Assembly: GCF_900114895.1 (NCBI RefSeq)
Contig: NZ_FOUO01000005.1
Span: 124,001-188,000, forward strand
Direction of reading: 5' to 3'
Length of the DNA stretch: 64,000 bases
DNA from: Ectothiorhodospira mobilis
Lineage (GTDB): Bacteria > Pseudomonadota > Gammaproteobacteria > Ectothiorhodospirales > Ectothiorhodospiraceae
Part shown: piece by piece, positions 28,031-36,863 of the stretch
Layout of the letters: each line of letters begins with the position of its first letter
Numbering within the stretch: the stretch's first letter is position 1
Program-made: the position numbers and the translations under genes
Notes under the pieces: model-generated
Database searches by the model: none
The model's input: the letters and a program-made list of their open reading frames with translations, nothing else
What the model was told of the DNA's origin: nothing

Positions 28031-29506
28031 TCACATGGTGGCGGCCATCTCGGAGAACGGGGCCATGGCCACGCGCCGGCTGCGGTCGGCCTGCTCCAGC
28101 TGGGCCAGCAGCGCGCTGCTCACGCGCCGGAAACGGCGCAGTTCTTCGCCGGCCAGGTGATGGCTCTCGGGCAGGTCGGCCCGCATGGCGTCCACGGCCC
28201 GTCCGTTGACATGCAGTTCGTAGTGCAGGTGGGGGCCGGTACTGCGCCCGGTGTTCCCGGACAGGGCGATGCGATCCCCCCGCTCCACGCTCTGGCCTGG
28301 ACGCACCAATACGCGGCTCAGGTGCAGATAGCGGGTGGTATACCCCTGGCCGTGCTCCACCACCAGGTAGCGGCCGGCGTAGGGATGATGGGCCACCCGG
28401 CTCACGCGGCCGTCCGCCGGGGCGACGATGGGGGTACCCGAGGGCATGGCGAAATCGGTACCGCGATGGGGGGCGACGCGGCCGGTCACGGGATGCACGC
28501 GGCGGAGATTGAAGGGGGAACTGATGCGGTAGTGTCCGGCGAAGGGGCGCCGATCGAAGGGCGGCAACAGCCCCCGGCCCTCGGGGGTGTAGAAACGGTT
28601 GTCCGTGTGGCGGGCGGCACGGATATCGATCTGCTGCCCCTGGTACTCGAAGGCCAGTAGGCGCAGGTCATAGGGTTCGTCATCCCCCACCAGGGTCTCC
28701 TGCTCCACCAGCAGGGTGAAGGTATCCCCGCTGCGGGCCCGGGAACGCACCGGCAGATAGCGATCCAGCAGCACCACCAGGGCGGCCACGGCACTGGCGG
28801 AGAGATCACTGTTGCGGGCCAGGGCAGCGGCGATGCTGCTCTCCACCTGGCCGGTAATCACCAGGTGGGACACCTCCCGGGCGTTCTCCACCTCACGGCG
28901 GCTGAAGTCCCAGCCCCCGGCCTCCCGCTTCCATTCGGTGCCCCGCCCCTGGTCACCCCAGATGCGCAGGCGGGTGAGATAGCCCTGTTCATCCGTCTGC
29001 CATTCCACCTGCTGCCCCACCTGCAGGCGATTGAGGATGCGGGCATTGCCATCGGCCTCCAGCAGGCGATAGAGGGTGGCCATGGGCAGGCCCCAGTCGT
29101 TCCCCCAGAGGGCCGACAGACGGTCCCCGGGACGGATGGTGTAACTGCTCCATTCGGGGGCGGCGGCCGGTTCCCCCTCTTCCAGATCCAGGGCCTCGTA
29201 GGAGGTGGGGTTCTCCTCCCGACCCAGATCCGTCTCGATGCCCGCCTCGGGGGTATAGGATGCCCGTTGCAGGCCCTGGGCATCGGGTGTGGCGGAGAGC
29301 CGGGCCGTGGGCTTGGCAGAGGGCCGGGGCGATTCCGCCGCCTCTCCGTGGGGGGGCAAGGACAGGGGGCGCACGAGCCGTTCCTCATCGGGGTTCATGC
29401 TCTCGCCGCTGAATCCGCAGAGCAGGCCGGGAAAGAGCGCACCGGCGATGAGGCCGATGCCGAGACAGGCCATCAGCAGGGTAAAGCTTCGTCTTGGGAC
29501 ACGCAT
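28031..29506 (-). CDS. M23 family murein endopeptidase (MepM/OapA-like)
   Basis: 491 residues. An N-terminal signal anchor (about 8-30, LLMACLGIGLIAGALFPGLL) is followed by a Pro/Ser-rich linker, a LysM-like OapA region (YTIRPGDRLSALW), a middle domain and the lysostaphin-type peptidase. The peptidase shows HRGTDFAMPSGTPIVAPADG and the zinc HxH as GPHLHYELHVNG. Such enzymes cut D,D-crosslinks so that new murein can be inserted. The gene stands alone between the coiled-coil gene and the PHA locus. Confidence 0.93.
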   Translation of the reverse strand: MRVPRRSFTLLMACLGIGLIAGALFPGLLCGFSGESMNPDEERLVRPLSLPPHGEAAESPRPSAKPTARLSATPDAQGLQRASYTPEAGIETDLGREENPTSYEALDLEEGEPAAAPEWSSYTIRPGDRLSALWGNDWGLPMATLYRLLEADGNARILNRLQVGQQVEWQTDEQGYLTRLRIWGDQGRGTEWKREAGGWDFSRREVENAREVSHLVITGQVESSIAAALARNSDLSASAVAALVVLLDRYLPVRSRARSGDTFTLLVEQETLVGDDEPYDLRLLAFEYQGQQIDIRAARHTDNRFYTPEGRGLLPPFDRRPFAGHYRISSPFNLRRVHPVTGRVAPHRGTDFAMPSGTPIVAPADGRVSRVAHHPYAGRYLVVEHGQGYTTRYLHLSRVLVRPGQSVERGDRIALSGNTGRSTGPHLHYELHVNGRAVDAMRADLPESHHLAGEELRRFRRVSSALLAQLEQADRSRRVAMAPFSEMAATM

Positions 29507-29682
29507 GGTTCCCCCAGTGGTTTCTTCGCCGCCCCCGGAAGATCTTAGGCCCGGGCAGGCCGGAGCATATCACCAAGGATCACACGATGCGAATCAGGGC
29601 TTTGCAATCAAGGCTTGAGCGGCCTTTCCTGCCATACGACCTTCGGATTTTTTGTACCTTTTATCCGCGCGAGATGGGCCAT
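29507..29682. other. Promoter region of the M23 peptidase gene
   Basis: No gene seen. AT-richer than average around 29640-29665 (GGATTTTTTGTACCTTTT). It must hold the peptidase promoter on the minus strand, but no convincing -35/-10 pair stands out. Confidence 0.35.
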
Positions 29683-29710
29683 GACAAACGGGCCCCGTTG
29701 CGGGGCCCGT
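29683..29710 (-). terminator. Terminator of the phaA-phaR-phaP-phaB operon
   Basis: ACGGGCCCCG (29688-29697), loop TTG, CGGGGCCCGT (29701-29710): a perfect 10-bp stem. Read on the minus strand it is followed by TTTGTC, a short U-rich run, 36 bp after the phaB stop. Confidence 0.65.
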
Positions 29711-29745
29711 GGGCTCGGTACGTCCATGGATGCGCCGGCGGGACC

Positions 29746-30492
29746 TTAGAAGGAGGTGAACAGACCGCCGTTCACCGGCAGATTGGCGCCGGTGATATAA
29801 CCGGCCTGCTCATCGCAGAGCATGGCCACGGCGAAGGCCACATCTTCGGGGCTGCCCATGCGTCCGGCGGGGATCTGGGCGACGATGGCGTTGCGCACGT
29901 CCTCGGGCATGGCCTCGGTCATGGCGGTGGCGGTGTAGCCGGGGGAGACGGTGTTGACGGTCACCCCCTTGGCCGCCGTCTCCTGGGCCACGGCCATGGT
30001 GAAGCCGTGCATGCCGGCCTTGGCCGCGGAGTAGTTGGCCTGGCCGAACTGCCCCTTCTGGCCGTTGACCGAGGAGATGTTGACGATGCGGCCAAAGCCC
30101 CGGGAGGTCATCCCCTCCACCACCTGGCGCGTCACGTTGAACACGCTACCCAGGTTGATGTTGATGACGTCCCGCCACTGGCTCTCCTCCATCTTGCGCA
30201 GGGTCTTGTCGCGGGTGATCCCGGCGCAGTTCACGAGGATGTCGATGGGGCCGATGCGGGCCTCCACGTCCTGCACCATGTCGGCGCAGGACTGGAAGGA
30301 GGACACGTCGCCGGCGGCGATGTGCACGTCCAGACCCTCCCCCTTCATCCGCTCCAGCCAGGCCTCCGCCTCGGACTGCAGGGCGGGCAGGTAGTTGGCG
30401 ACGACGGTGTGGCCCTTCTGGGCCAGCGTCCTGCAGATCTCGCTGCCGATCCCGCCGGTTCCTCCGGTCACTAATGCGATGCGCTTGCTCAC
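29746..30492 (-). CDS. phaB: Acetoacetyl-CoA reductase (NADPH)
   Basis: 248 residues starting at GTG (MSKRIALVTGGTGGIGSEIC). The short-chain dehydrogenase fold shows the GGTGGIG cofactor loop, NISSVNGQKGQFGQ and the catalytic YSAAKAG. AGGAG is 7 nt before the start. It reduces acetoacetyl-CoA to (R)-3-hydroxybutyryl-CoA, the monomer for PhaC. Its distal place after phaA-phaR-phaP and similarity to PhaB rather than FabG support the assignment. Confidence 0.94.
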   Translation of the reverse strand: MSKRIALVTGGTGGIGSEICRTLAQKGHTVVANYLPALQSEAEAWLERMKGEGLDVHIAAGDVSSFQSCADMVQDVEARIGPIDILVNCAGITRDKTLRKMEESQWRDVININLGSVFNVTRQVVEGMTSRGFGRIVNISSVNGQKGQFGQANYSAAKAGMHGFTMAVAQETAAKGVTVNTVSPGYTATAMTEAMPEDVRNAIVAQIPAGRMGSPEDVAFAVAMLCDEQAGYITGANLPVNGGLFTSF

Positions 30493-30546
30493 GATCTCAG
30501 GCTCCTGACTGTTGCGATCGGGTCGTGCAGGCCGGGTGCGGGCCGT

Positions 30547-30918
30547 TCAGGCCGCCTTCTTGGAGGTCTGGGTGGCCTGGCGCACGGTCTCCTCCGCGGT
30601 CTTTACGGAATCATCCATCAGCTGCGTCATGGATCCACGCAGTTCGTTGAAGATGTCCTGGCTGCCCTTGTAGCTGGAGAGCAGCTTCTGGCCGTAATCA
30701 CGGGCCAGATCGGCCTGACCGGACATCAGTTCCTGATAACCCTTGGCCTTGGTCATCAGTTCCAGCTGCTTCATGCTCACATCCACCATGGAGGTGGTCA
30801 AGTCCATCTGCTGGGTCATGAAGCGGTCCATGGCCTTCTGGTTGATGTCCCCCATCCTGCGCAGGGTCTCGAACAGGGACTGGTTGGCCTTGTGCACGGG
30901 TTCGAAGAGTTCATTCAT
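30547..30918 (-). CDS. phaP: Phasin family protein (PHA granule surface)
   Basis: 123 residues, amphipathic and helical: MNELFEPVHKANQSLFETLR, DRFMTQQMDLTTSMVDVSMK and LARDYGQKLLSSYKGSQDIF. It ends TSKKAA. This is the phasin_2 pattern; such proteins coat PHA granules. GGAGG lies 8 nt before the ATG. The upstream gap holds a perfect 13-bp palindrome that is a candidate PhaR site, the usual way phasin levels follow granule content. Confidence 0.88.
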   Translation of the reverse strand: MNELFEPVHKANQSLFETLRRMGDINQKAMDRFMTQQMDLTTSMVDVSMKQLELMTKAKGYQELMSGQADLARDYGQKLLSSYKGSQDIFNELRGSMTQLMDDSVKTAEETVRQATQTSKKAA

Positions 30919-30980
30919 GGCGTATCGCCTCCTTGATCGGGTTGGGCAGGGGCGCGGCCTGCATGCTGCGCCGCGTCATT

Positions 30981-30993
30981 GTTGCAATGCAAC
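30981..30993. promoter_or_regulatory. Palindrome upstream of phaP, candidate PhaR operator
   Basis: GTTGCAATGCAAC is a perfect inverted repeat around one base, 63 bp before the phasin ATG and just after TATATG, a possible -10 on the minus strand. Elsewhere PhaR binds TGCA-rich palindromes at phaP and leaves when granules form; use here is inferred. Confidence 0.6.
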
Positions 30994-31048
30994 ATATACG
31001 CACCACACCGCCCCCCGTCAAGGCCGTAAGGCGACCCGTTTCACATCC

Positions 31049-31600
31049 TCAACCCTTTTTCCGGGGCGCGGATGGATCGCTGTCGCCCTTGCCGGAGTCC
31101 CCGCCTTGCCGCGGAGGGGGGGGATCCCCGCCCTCGCCCTCCCGGCCGCCCTGGCCAAAGCCCGCCACGCGGAAGAACTGATCCTGCATGTCCTGCCAGA
31201 ACTCCAGGTTGCGCCGGGTCATCTCCGTCACATCCCAGGGGGCCGTGCCGCCGAGGACGCCGCGCATGCGCTCGTTGAACTCCCGCTGCTGTTCGGCGAA
31301 GAAGCGCAGGCTGTGATCCAGATAGCCGGAGAAGGCGTCGTGCACCGCCTCGTCGTAGAAGCGGATGAAACGCACCAGCATCTCCGTGGTGAACAGCGGC
31401 TCCCCGGCGGTCTCCTGCTCGGTGATGATCTGGATGAGGATGCCCCGGGTGATGTCATTGCCGGACTGGCTGTCCACCACCTTGACGTCCACCCCGCGGC
31501 GCACCAGCTGCTGCACGTCCGCCAGGGTCACATAGCGGCTTTCCTCCGTGTCGTAGAGGCGCCGGTTGGGGTACTTCTTGATGATCCGCGGTTCACTCAC
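31049..31600 (-). CDS. phaR: PHA synthesis repressor PhaR
   Basis: 183 residues if it starts at the GTG at 31600 (the frame has an ATG two codons earlier at 31606). GTG is preferred because AGGAG abuts that ATG but lies 6 nt before the GTG. The DNA-binding domain is PRIIKKYPNRRLYDTEESRY and VTLADVQQLVRRG; a PHB-accumulation domain follows (RFIRFYDEAVHDAFSGYLDH). The C-terminus is Pro/Gly/Lys-rich. PhaR represses phasin and its own gene and binds nascent granules. It lies between phaA and phaP. Confidence 0.93.
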   Translation of the reverse strand: MSEPRIIKKYPNRRLYDTEESRYVTLADVQQLVRRGVDVKVVDSQSGNDITRGILIQIITEQETAGEPLFTTEMLVRFIRFYDEAVHDAFSGYLDHSLRFFAEQQREFNERMRGVLGGTAPWDVTEMTRRNLEFWQDMQDQFFRVAGFGQGGREGEGGDPPPPRQGGDSGKGDSDPSAPRKKG

Positions 31601-31668
31601 CCGCATCTCCTGTCGAATGTATGGAACCTATGCCGCCCCCTTTCCAGGGGGCGGCCCACGGCGCCCCT

Positions 31669-32853
31669 TCAGGGGCGCTCCACCGCCAGGGCCACGCCCT
31701 GGCCGCCACCGATGCACAGGGTGGCCAGGCCACGCCGGGCGCCGGTGCGCTTCATGCCGTGCAGCAGGGTCACCAGCACCCGCGCGCCGGAGGCACCGAT
31801 GGGATGCCCCAGGGCGATGGCCCCGCCGCTGATGTTCACCTTGGAGAGATCCCAGCCCAGCTTGCGGTTGACGGCGATGGCCTGGGCGGCGAAGGCCTCG
31901 TTGGCCTCCACCAGGTCCAGGTCGCCGGGGCTCCAGCCCGCCCGTTCCAGGCAGCGGGTGGCCGCCGGGATGGGACCGGTGCCCATGAGGGCCGGATCCA
32001 CCCCGGCGGAGGAGAAGGAGACGATGCGGGCCAGGGGCTCCAACCCCAGGGACCGGGCCCGGGACTCGGACATGACCACCACGGCGGCGGCCCCGTCGTT
32101 GATGCCGGAGGCGTTGCCGGCGGTCACCGAGCCGTCGCGCTTGAAGGCCGGGCGCAGCCTGGCCAGCCCCTCGGCCGTGGTGCCGTGGCGGGGAAACTCG
32201 TCGGTGTCGCAGATCGTCACCTGCCCCTTGCGCCCGGGGATCTCCACGGGGACGATCTCGTCCGCGAAGTGGCCCGCCTTCTGCGCCGCCTCCGCCCGCT
32301 GCTGGGAACGGGCGGCGAAGGCATCCTGCTCCTCACGGGGGATGTCGTATTCCGCGGCGACGTTCTCGGCGGTCATGCCCATGTGGTAGTCGTTGAAGGC
32401 GCACCAGAGGCCATCCCGGATCATGGTGTCCACCAGGGGCCAGTCCCCCATCTTGGTGCCCTGACGGGAGCGGGGCAAGGCGTGGGGGGCGGCGCTCATG
32501 TTCTCCTGCCCGCCGGCGATGACCACCCCGGCATCGCCGCACTGCACCGACTGCCAGGCCAGGTGCACCGCCTTGAGGCCGCTGCCGCAGACCTTGTTGA
32601 TGGTCATGGCCGGGGTGGCGTAGGGGATGCCCGCCTCCACGGCGGCCTGGCGGGCGGGGTTCTGCCCCACCGCGGCCTGCAGCACCTGCCCCAGGATCAC
32701 CTCCTCCACCTGCTCGGGGGACAGGCCGGAGCGCTGCAACAGGGCCTGCATGACGCGGGCCCCCAGGCTCGATGCCGGCACCTGGGAAAGGGCACCGTTG
32801 AAGGTCCCGATGGGGGTACGCAGGGCACCCACGATGACGGTGGAGTCGGTCAT
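31669..32853 (-). CDS. phaA: Acetyl-CoA acetyltransferase (beta-ketothiolase)
   Basis: 394 residues from [20 protein letters not shown]. It condenses two acetyl-CoA. The nucleophile is in [15 protein letters not shown]; the [10 protein letters not shown] and [14 protein letters not shown] motifs supply the His and second Cys. AGGAGG sits 6 nt before the ATG; longer upstream frame is not coding. First gene of phaA-phaR-phaP-phaB and divergent from phaE. Confidence 0.96.
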   Translation of the reverse strand: MTDSTVIVGALRTPIGTFNGALSQVPASSLGARVMQALLQRSGLSPEQVEEVILGQVLQAAVGQNPARQAAVEAGIPYATPAMTINKVCGSGLKAVHLAWQSVQCGDAGVVIAGGQENMSAAPHALPRSRQGTKMGDWPLVDTMIRDGLWCAFNDYHMGMTAENVAAEYDIPREEQDAFAARSQQRAEAAQKAGHFADEIVPVEIPGRKGQVTICDTDEFPRHGTTAEGLARLRPAFKRDGSVTAGNASGINDGAAAVVVMSESRARSLGLEPLARIVSFSSAGVDPALMGTGPIPAATRCLERAGWSPGDLDLVEANEAFAAQAIAVNRKLGWDLSKVNISGGAIALGHPIGASGARVLVTLLHGMKRTGARRGLATLCIGGGQGVALAVERP

Positions 32854-32965
32854 GTTTCCTCCTGGCTTGCGCTCTGTCCTGAGGGGTTGGTGAAGACCGG
32901 CCCGGGGTGCAACCCGCTGACCCGGCCGTGGGGCCGGGGAACGGACCCGCCATGGCATGGGTCCG

Positions 32966-32995
32966 TTTATACCAGACCCGTCCGTGCCTGACCAA
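32966..32995 (-). promoter_or_regulatory. Sigma-70-like promoter for phaA
   Basis: On the minus strand TTGGTC (32995-32990), 18-bp spacer, TATAAA (32971-32966). It gives a leader of about 105 nt before the phaA ATG. Confidence 0.5.
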
Positions 32996-33015
32996 CGCGT
33001 CCCCAGGGACATCCG

Positions 33016-33040
33016 GCAACAAATTGTTGCAGTGCACAAC
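33016..33040. promoter_or_regulatory. Overlapping palindromes in the phaA-phaE divergent region, candidate PhaR operator
   Basis: GCAACAAATTGTTGC (33016-33030) is a perfect palindrome with 7-bp arms. It overlaps GTTGCAGTGCACAAC (33026-33040), an imperfect one that shares the GTTGCA core with the site before phaP. TATGCT at 33044-33049 may be the phaE -10, so a bound repressor would block phaE-phaC. Confidence 0.55.
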
Positions 33041-33196
33041 CACTATGCTAGTCTCATGCACAGTCCGCCGCCGCGGGCACGCGCCCGCTTGCCGTCACGC
33101 GGCAAATGGTGTGTGATCGCCGCATACGGCCGGCACGGGAACCGATCCCCGTCGGGCACGGCCCCGACGCCCACAGGATGCACAGGAGATGACCGC

Positions 33197-34360
33197 ATGG
33201 CAGATTCCAACCCGTTCAACCCGGAGGACTGGCTCGAGGCCCAGCGCAGATACTGGGATGCCTGGATGGACATGAGCCGCAAGGCCGTGGGCTCCGGCGG
33301 CGAGCAGGCCGACTGGTCCCGGGCCCTGGACCAGTGGTGGCAGGCGGCCGCCCAGGGCCTGCCCCAGGGCACCGCGGGTTTCCTCGAGCCCATGCTGCAG
33401 ATGGGGCGCAACTACTTCTCCATGGCCGAGCAGTTCCACCGCAACAGCGGCGGCCAGGAAGGGGCCACGGAGGCGGTCAACAAATGGCTGGAGCAGATGA
33501 CCGAGGCCTTCCGCCAGATGGGCACCGGCTCCATGGGCGGCAAGGACATGAACGCCTTCTGGCAGATGCCCCTGGACACCTGGCGCCGGGCCACCTCCTC
33601 GTTCATGCCCATGCCCGGGGACTTCATGCAGGCCCTGCGCCCGGCGGCCCGCCCCCCCTACGGCGACGTGGTGCAGGAGCAGCTGGACCGCTTCCTCTCG
33701 GTGCCCGGCGTGGGCTATACCCGGGAATCCCAGGAGCAGTACCAGGACCTGGCGCGGCTGGCCATGGAGTACCAGCAGGCCCTGCAGAACTACCAGGCGG
33801 CCATGGCCCGGGTGGGCATGGACTCCGTGGAGCGCTTCCGTGCCCGCCTGGAGGACGCCGGACGCCAGGACAAACCCATCACCAGCCTGCGGGCCCTCTA
33901 CGATGAGTGGGTGGATGTCTGCGAGGAGGTGTACGGCGAATTCACCCTGTCGGAGGAATACGCCCGGGTCTATGGCGAGATGGTCAACAGCCTCATGGCC
34001 CTCAAGCGCCAGGGGACACGGTTCATGGACGAGGCCGCCGAGAGCCTGAACATGCCCACCCGGCGCGAGGTGAACACCCTCCACCGGCGCCTCCAGGAGA
34101 GCCGCCGGGAACTGCACCAGATCCGCTCGGCCCTGCGGGAGTTGCAGGAGAATCAGGCCAAGAAGGGGGATGAGGCCAAGGCCGGCGCCCAGGGCGCCAC
34201 CTCCGGCGGCAGCGGCACCCGCGGCCGTTCCGCTCGCAGCGGGGGCCGCACCACCGCCGCCAAGGGCGCCTCCGGCAGCGGCCGCACCCAGAAGAGCTCG
34301 GCCGGCACCGCCACCAGCAAGCAGACGGATGCCTCCACCCAGACCGAGTCCAAGAGCTGA
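33197..34360 (+). CDS. phaE: Class III PHA synthase subunit PhaE
   Basis: 387 residues. The body (Trp/Met/Gln-rich, e.g. WLEAQRRYWDAWMDMSRKA and FWQMPLDTWRRATSSFMPMP) and the ending LNMPTRREVNTLHRRLQESR are typical of PhaE, the non-catalytic partner of PhaC. A predicted coiled coil (about 290-320) is followed by a basic Gly/Ser/Thr/Lys tail (about 330-387) that looks disordered and resembles DNA-binding tails of PhaF/PhaM. GGAG lies 7 nt before the ATG. It is 14 bp upstream of phaC. Confidence 0.94.
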   Translation: MADSNPFNPEDWLEAQRRYWDAWMDMSRKAVGSGGEQADWSRALDQWWQAAAQGLPQGTAGFLEPMLQMGRNYFSMAEQFHRNSGGQEGATEAVNKWLEQMTEAFRQMGTGSMGGKDMNAFWQMPLDTWRRATSSFMPMPGDFMQALRPAARPPYGDVVQEQLDRFLSVPGVGYTRESQEQYQDLARLAMEYQQALQNYQAAMARVGMDSVERFRARLEDAGRQDKPITSLRALYDEWVDVCEEVYGEFTLSEEYARVYGEMVNSLMALKRQGTRFMDEAAESLNMPTRREVNTLHRRLQESRRELHQIRSALRELQENQAKKGDEAKAGAQGATSGGSGTRGRSARSGGRTTAAKGASGSGRTQKSSAGTATSKQTDASTQTESKS

Positions 34361-34374
34361 AGGAGACGCAGGAC

Positions 34375-35445
34375 ATGATCCCGATTCAGATCCGCCCCGA
34401 CCAGGTGATGGATGAGATCACCACCTTCCAGAACAAGCTGGGCGTGGGCATGCAGAACCTGGCGGACGCCCAGGACATCCCCACGGGGGTGACTCCCAAG
34501 GAGGCCGTCTACCGGGAGGACAAGCTCACCCTGTACCGCTTCCAGCCCCCGGCGGCGGTGGTGCAGAACCCGGTGCCGGTGCTCATCGTCTACGCCCTGG
34601 TGAACCGCCCCTACATGACCGACCTGCAGGAGAACCGCTCCACGGTGAAGGGGCTGCTGGACGCCGGCCTGGACGTCTATCTCATCGACTGGGGCTACCC
34701 GGACCGGGCCGACCGCTATCTCACCCTGGATGATTACATCAACGGCTACCTGGACCGCTGCGTGGACGAGGTACGCCGGCGCCATGGGGTGGACAAGATC
34801 AACCTCCTGGGCATCTGCCAGGGGGGCACCTTCAGCCTCTGCTATAGCGCCATCCACCCGGACAAGGTGGCCAATCTCATCACCATGGTCACCCCGGTGG
34901 ACTTCCAGACCCCGGACAACGTGCTCTCCCACTGGGTGAAGCACGTGGACGTGGACACCCTGGTGGACACCATGGGCAACGTCCCCGGCGAACTGCTGAA
35001 CTGGACCTTCCTCACCCTCAAGCCCTACCAGCTCATGGGCCAGAAGTACCTGGACATGGTGGAGGTGCTGCAGGATAAGGACAAGCTGGACAACTTCCTG
35101 CGCATGGAGAAATGGATCTTCGACAGCCCCGACCAGGCGGGCGAGGCCTACCGCCAGTTCATCAAGGATTTTTATCAGAAGAACAAGCTGATGCACGGGG
35201 GCCTGCACATCGGCGATCACGAGGTGGATCTGAGCCAGGTAACCATGCCCGTGCTCAACATCTTCGCCGAGCAGGACCACCTGGTGCCGCCGGACGCCTC
35301 CCGCGCCCTGGGCAAGAAGGTGGGGACCCAGGACTACACCGAGCTCTCCTTCCCCGGCGGCCACATCGGCATCTACGTCAGCGGCAAGGCCCAGAAGATG
35401 GTGCCGCCGGCCATCGGGGAATGGGTGGAACAGCGCACCAAGTAA
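34375..35445 (+). CDS. phaC: Class III PHA synthase catalytic subunit PhaC
   Basis: 356 residues. It polymerises (R)-3-hydroxybutyryl-CoA. The alpha/beta-hydrolase triad is Cys148 in LLGICQGGTFSL, Asp301 in EQDHLVPP and His330 in GGHIGIYV, each one residue from the positions known in the Allochromatium enzyme. Short length and a neighbouring phaE mark class III. GGAG and AGGA precede the ATG. A strong terminator follows at 35476. Confidence 0.97.
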   Translation: MIPIQIRPDQVMDEITTFQNKLGVGMQNLADAQDIPTGVTPKEAVYREDKLTLYRFQPPAAVVQNPVPVLIVYALVNRPYMTDLQENRSTVKGLLDAGLDVYLIDWGYPDRADRYLTLDDYINGYLDRCVDEVRRRHGVDKINLLGICQGGTFSLCYSAIHPDKVANLITMVTPVDFQTPDNVLSHWVKHVDVDTLVDTMGNVPGELLNWTFLTLKPYQLMGQKYLDMVEVLQDKDKLDNFLRMEKWIFDSPDQAGEAYRQFIKDFYQKNKLMHGGLHIGDHEVDLSQVTMPVLNIFAEQDHLVPPDASRALGKKVGTQDYTELSFPGGHIGIYVSGKAQKMVPPAIGEWVEQRTK

Positions 35446-35475
35446 CCCCCGCATTGCCCTGAAGGCCCCCTACCC

Positions 35476-35510
35476 GGACGCCGGCCCCTCGTGGCCGGCG
35501 TCCGTTTTTC
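35476..35510 (+). terminator. Rho-independent terminator of phaE-phaC
   Basis: GGACGCCGGCC (35476-35486), loop CCTCGT, GGCCGGCGTCC (35493-35503), then GTTTTTC. A perfect 11-bp stem plus T-run, 30 bp after the phaC stop. Confidence 0.93.
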
Positions 35511-35520
35511 AGGGCACGGT

Positions 35521-35967
35521 TCAAAAGCGCAGGGGCGCCACCTCTCCCGTGGCGCGATAGCGCAGGTAGTCCCCAAGGATCAGGGCATGGTCGAAGGCCA
35601 GGGGGACCCCGGGATCGGCCGGGTCCACCCAGCGGGCGTCCCGGGCGTCATCCCCCGCCCGGGGCTCCCCCCGGGCCGTGGCCACGTAGACGGCGCTCAC
35701 CGTATGCCCCCGGGGGTCCCGCGCGGGGTCGGAATAGCATCCCAGCAGGGCCTCCAGGGCCACCTCCAGCCCCGTCTCCTCCCGGGCCTCGCGCAGGGCC
35801 GCCGCCTCCACCCGCTCCCCCCGGTCCACGAAACCACCGGGCAAGGCCCAGCCATGGGGGGGATTGCGCCGCTGGATGAGCAGCACCCGGTCCGGGGCTG
35901 ACTGCGGGCGGATGATCACGTCGGCGGCCAGGAGCGGGGTGACGGGGGCGGTCATGGATACGCTCAT
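35521..35967 (-). CDS. NUDIX hydrolase
   Basis: 148 residues. The Nudix box reads [20 protein letters not shown] then ETGLEV (about 41-66), complete for the GX5EX7REUXEEXGU consensus. The N-terminal [20 protein letters not shown] and [10 protein letters not shown] resemble the ADP-ribose pyrophosphatase-like branch; the substrate is uncertain. The first ATG overlaps the hslR stop (ATGA); another ATG lies four codons in. Confidence 0.9.
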   Translation of the reverse strand: MSVSMTAPVTPLLAADVIIRPQSAPDRVLLIQRRNPPHGWALPGGFVDRGERVEAAALREAREETGLEVALEALLGCYSDPARDPRGHTVSAVYVATARGEPRAGDDARDARWVDPADPGVPLAFDHALILGDYLRYRATGEVAPLRF

Positions 35968-36368
35968 TCCTTGCCCATGAAGCGGCGGATGCGGTGGCGG
36001 TCCCGGCGGTCCGGACGGTGTTCGGTCTGGGGCGCGGCCAGACGCGCCAGGCGGCGGGCCTCGGCCGCCTCCTCCCGGGCGCGTCGGCTCTGCGGGGTCT
36101 CCTCGTAGAGTTGCTGCGCCTCGGCGGCCGGACGGCGCTTGTCCAGGAGGGCGCGCACCTCCACCTCCCAGGTCAGCCCGGAGCGGGTGATGCGCAGCCG
36201 GTCCCCCACCCGCAGGGGGCGGGAAGGCTTCACGCGGGTGCCGTTGACATGGACATGCCCCCCGCCCACGGCCTCGGCGGCCAGGGCCCGGGTCTTGAAG
36301 AAGCGGGCCGCCCACAGCCACTTGTCGATGCGCAGGGTGTCACCGGAATCCTTCATCACAGGTCCCAT
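35964..36368 (-). CDS. hslR: Heat-shock protein 15 (S4 RNA-binding)
   Basis: 134 residues. An S4 domain ([39 protein letters not shown]) is followed by a basic tail ([17 protein letters not shown]). Hsp15 binds the free 50S subunit carrying a nascent chain and helps recycle it. An internal ATG four codons on (36356) is an alternative start; neither has a strong ribosome site. Coupled to the NUDIX gene. Confidence 0.93.
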   Translation of the reverse strand: MGPVMKDSGDTLRIDKWLWAARFFKTRALAAEAVGGGHVHVNGTRVKPSRPLRVGDRLRITRSGLTWEVEVRALLDKRRPAAEAQQLYEETPQSRRAREEAAEARRLARLAAPQTEHRPDRRDRHRIRRFMGKE

Positions 36369-36398
36369 GGTGCCAGAACGGCCGCGGGCCGGTCATCC

Positions 36399-36863
36399 TC
36401 AGCCGGGCCAGTCCACGATATGTTCCTCCCAGTCATCGCCCATGGCCTCCTCACTGATCACCCGGCCGCGCACCGAGACGCCCGCCGCATGCACAGTCTG
36501 CGCATCCCCGCTGATCAGGGGATGCCAGTCCGGCAGGGGCTCCCCCCGGGCCAGCAGGCGGTAGGCGCAGGTGGCCGGCAGCCAGGGGGTGTGGGCCACC
36601 TCCTCCGGACGCAGAGTGATGCAGTCCGGGACCTGCCGGGTGCGATGGGCATAATCCGAACACCGGCAGGAATGGAGGTCCAGCAAGCGGCAGGCCACGT
36701 CCGTGAAATAGATCTCATCGGTATCGGCATCCTGCAGCTTGTGCAGGCAGCAGCGGCCGCAGCCATCGCACAGGGCCTCCCATTCCTCGTGGCTCAGATC
36801 CTCCAGGTCCCGCCCCTCCCAGAAGCGTCCCGTCGGCACGGCCTTCCCCTGGGCGGCGCTCAT
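36399..36863 (-). CDS. ycgN: UPF0260 (YcgN) cysteine-cluster protein
   Basis: 154 residues. [33 protein letters not shown] and VPDCITLRP form the cysteine-rich YkgJ/UPF0260 pattern, thought to bind metal (zinc or iron). [19 protein letters not shown] is specific to YcgN. Biochemical role unknown. Its ATG overlaps the stop of the upstream membrane-anchored protein. Confidence 0.93.
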   Translation of the reverse strand: MSAAQGKAVPTGRFWEGRDLEDLSHEEWEALCDGCGRCCLHKLQDADTDEIYFTDVACRLLDLHSCRCSDYAHRTRQVPDCITLRPEEVAHTPWLPATCAYRLLARGEPLPDWHPLISGDAQTVHAAGVSVRGRVISEEAMGDDWEEHIVDWPG

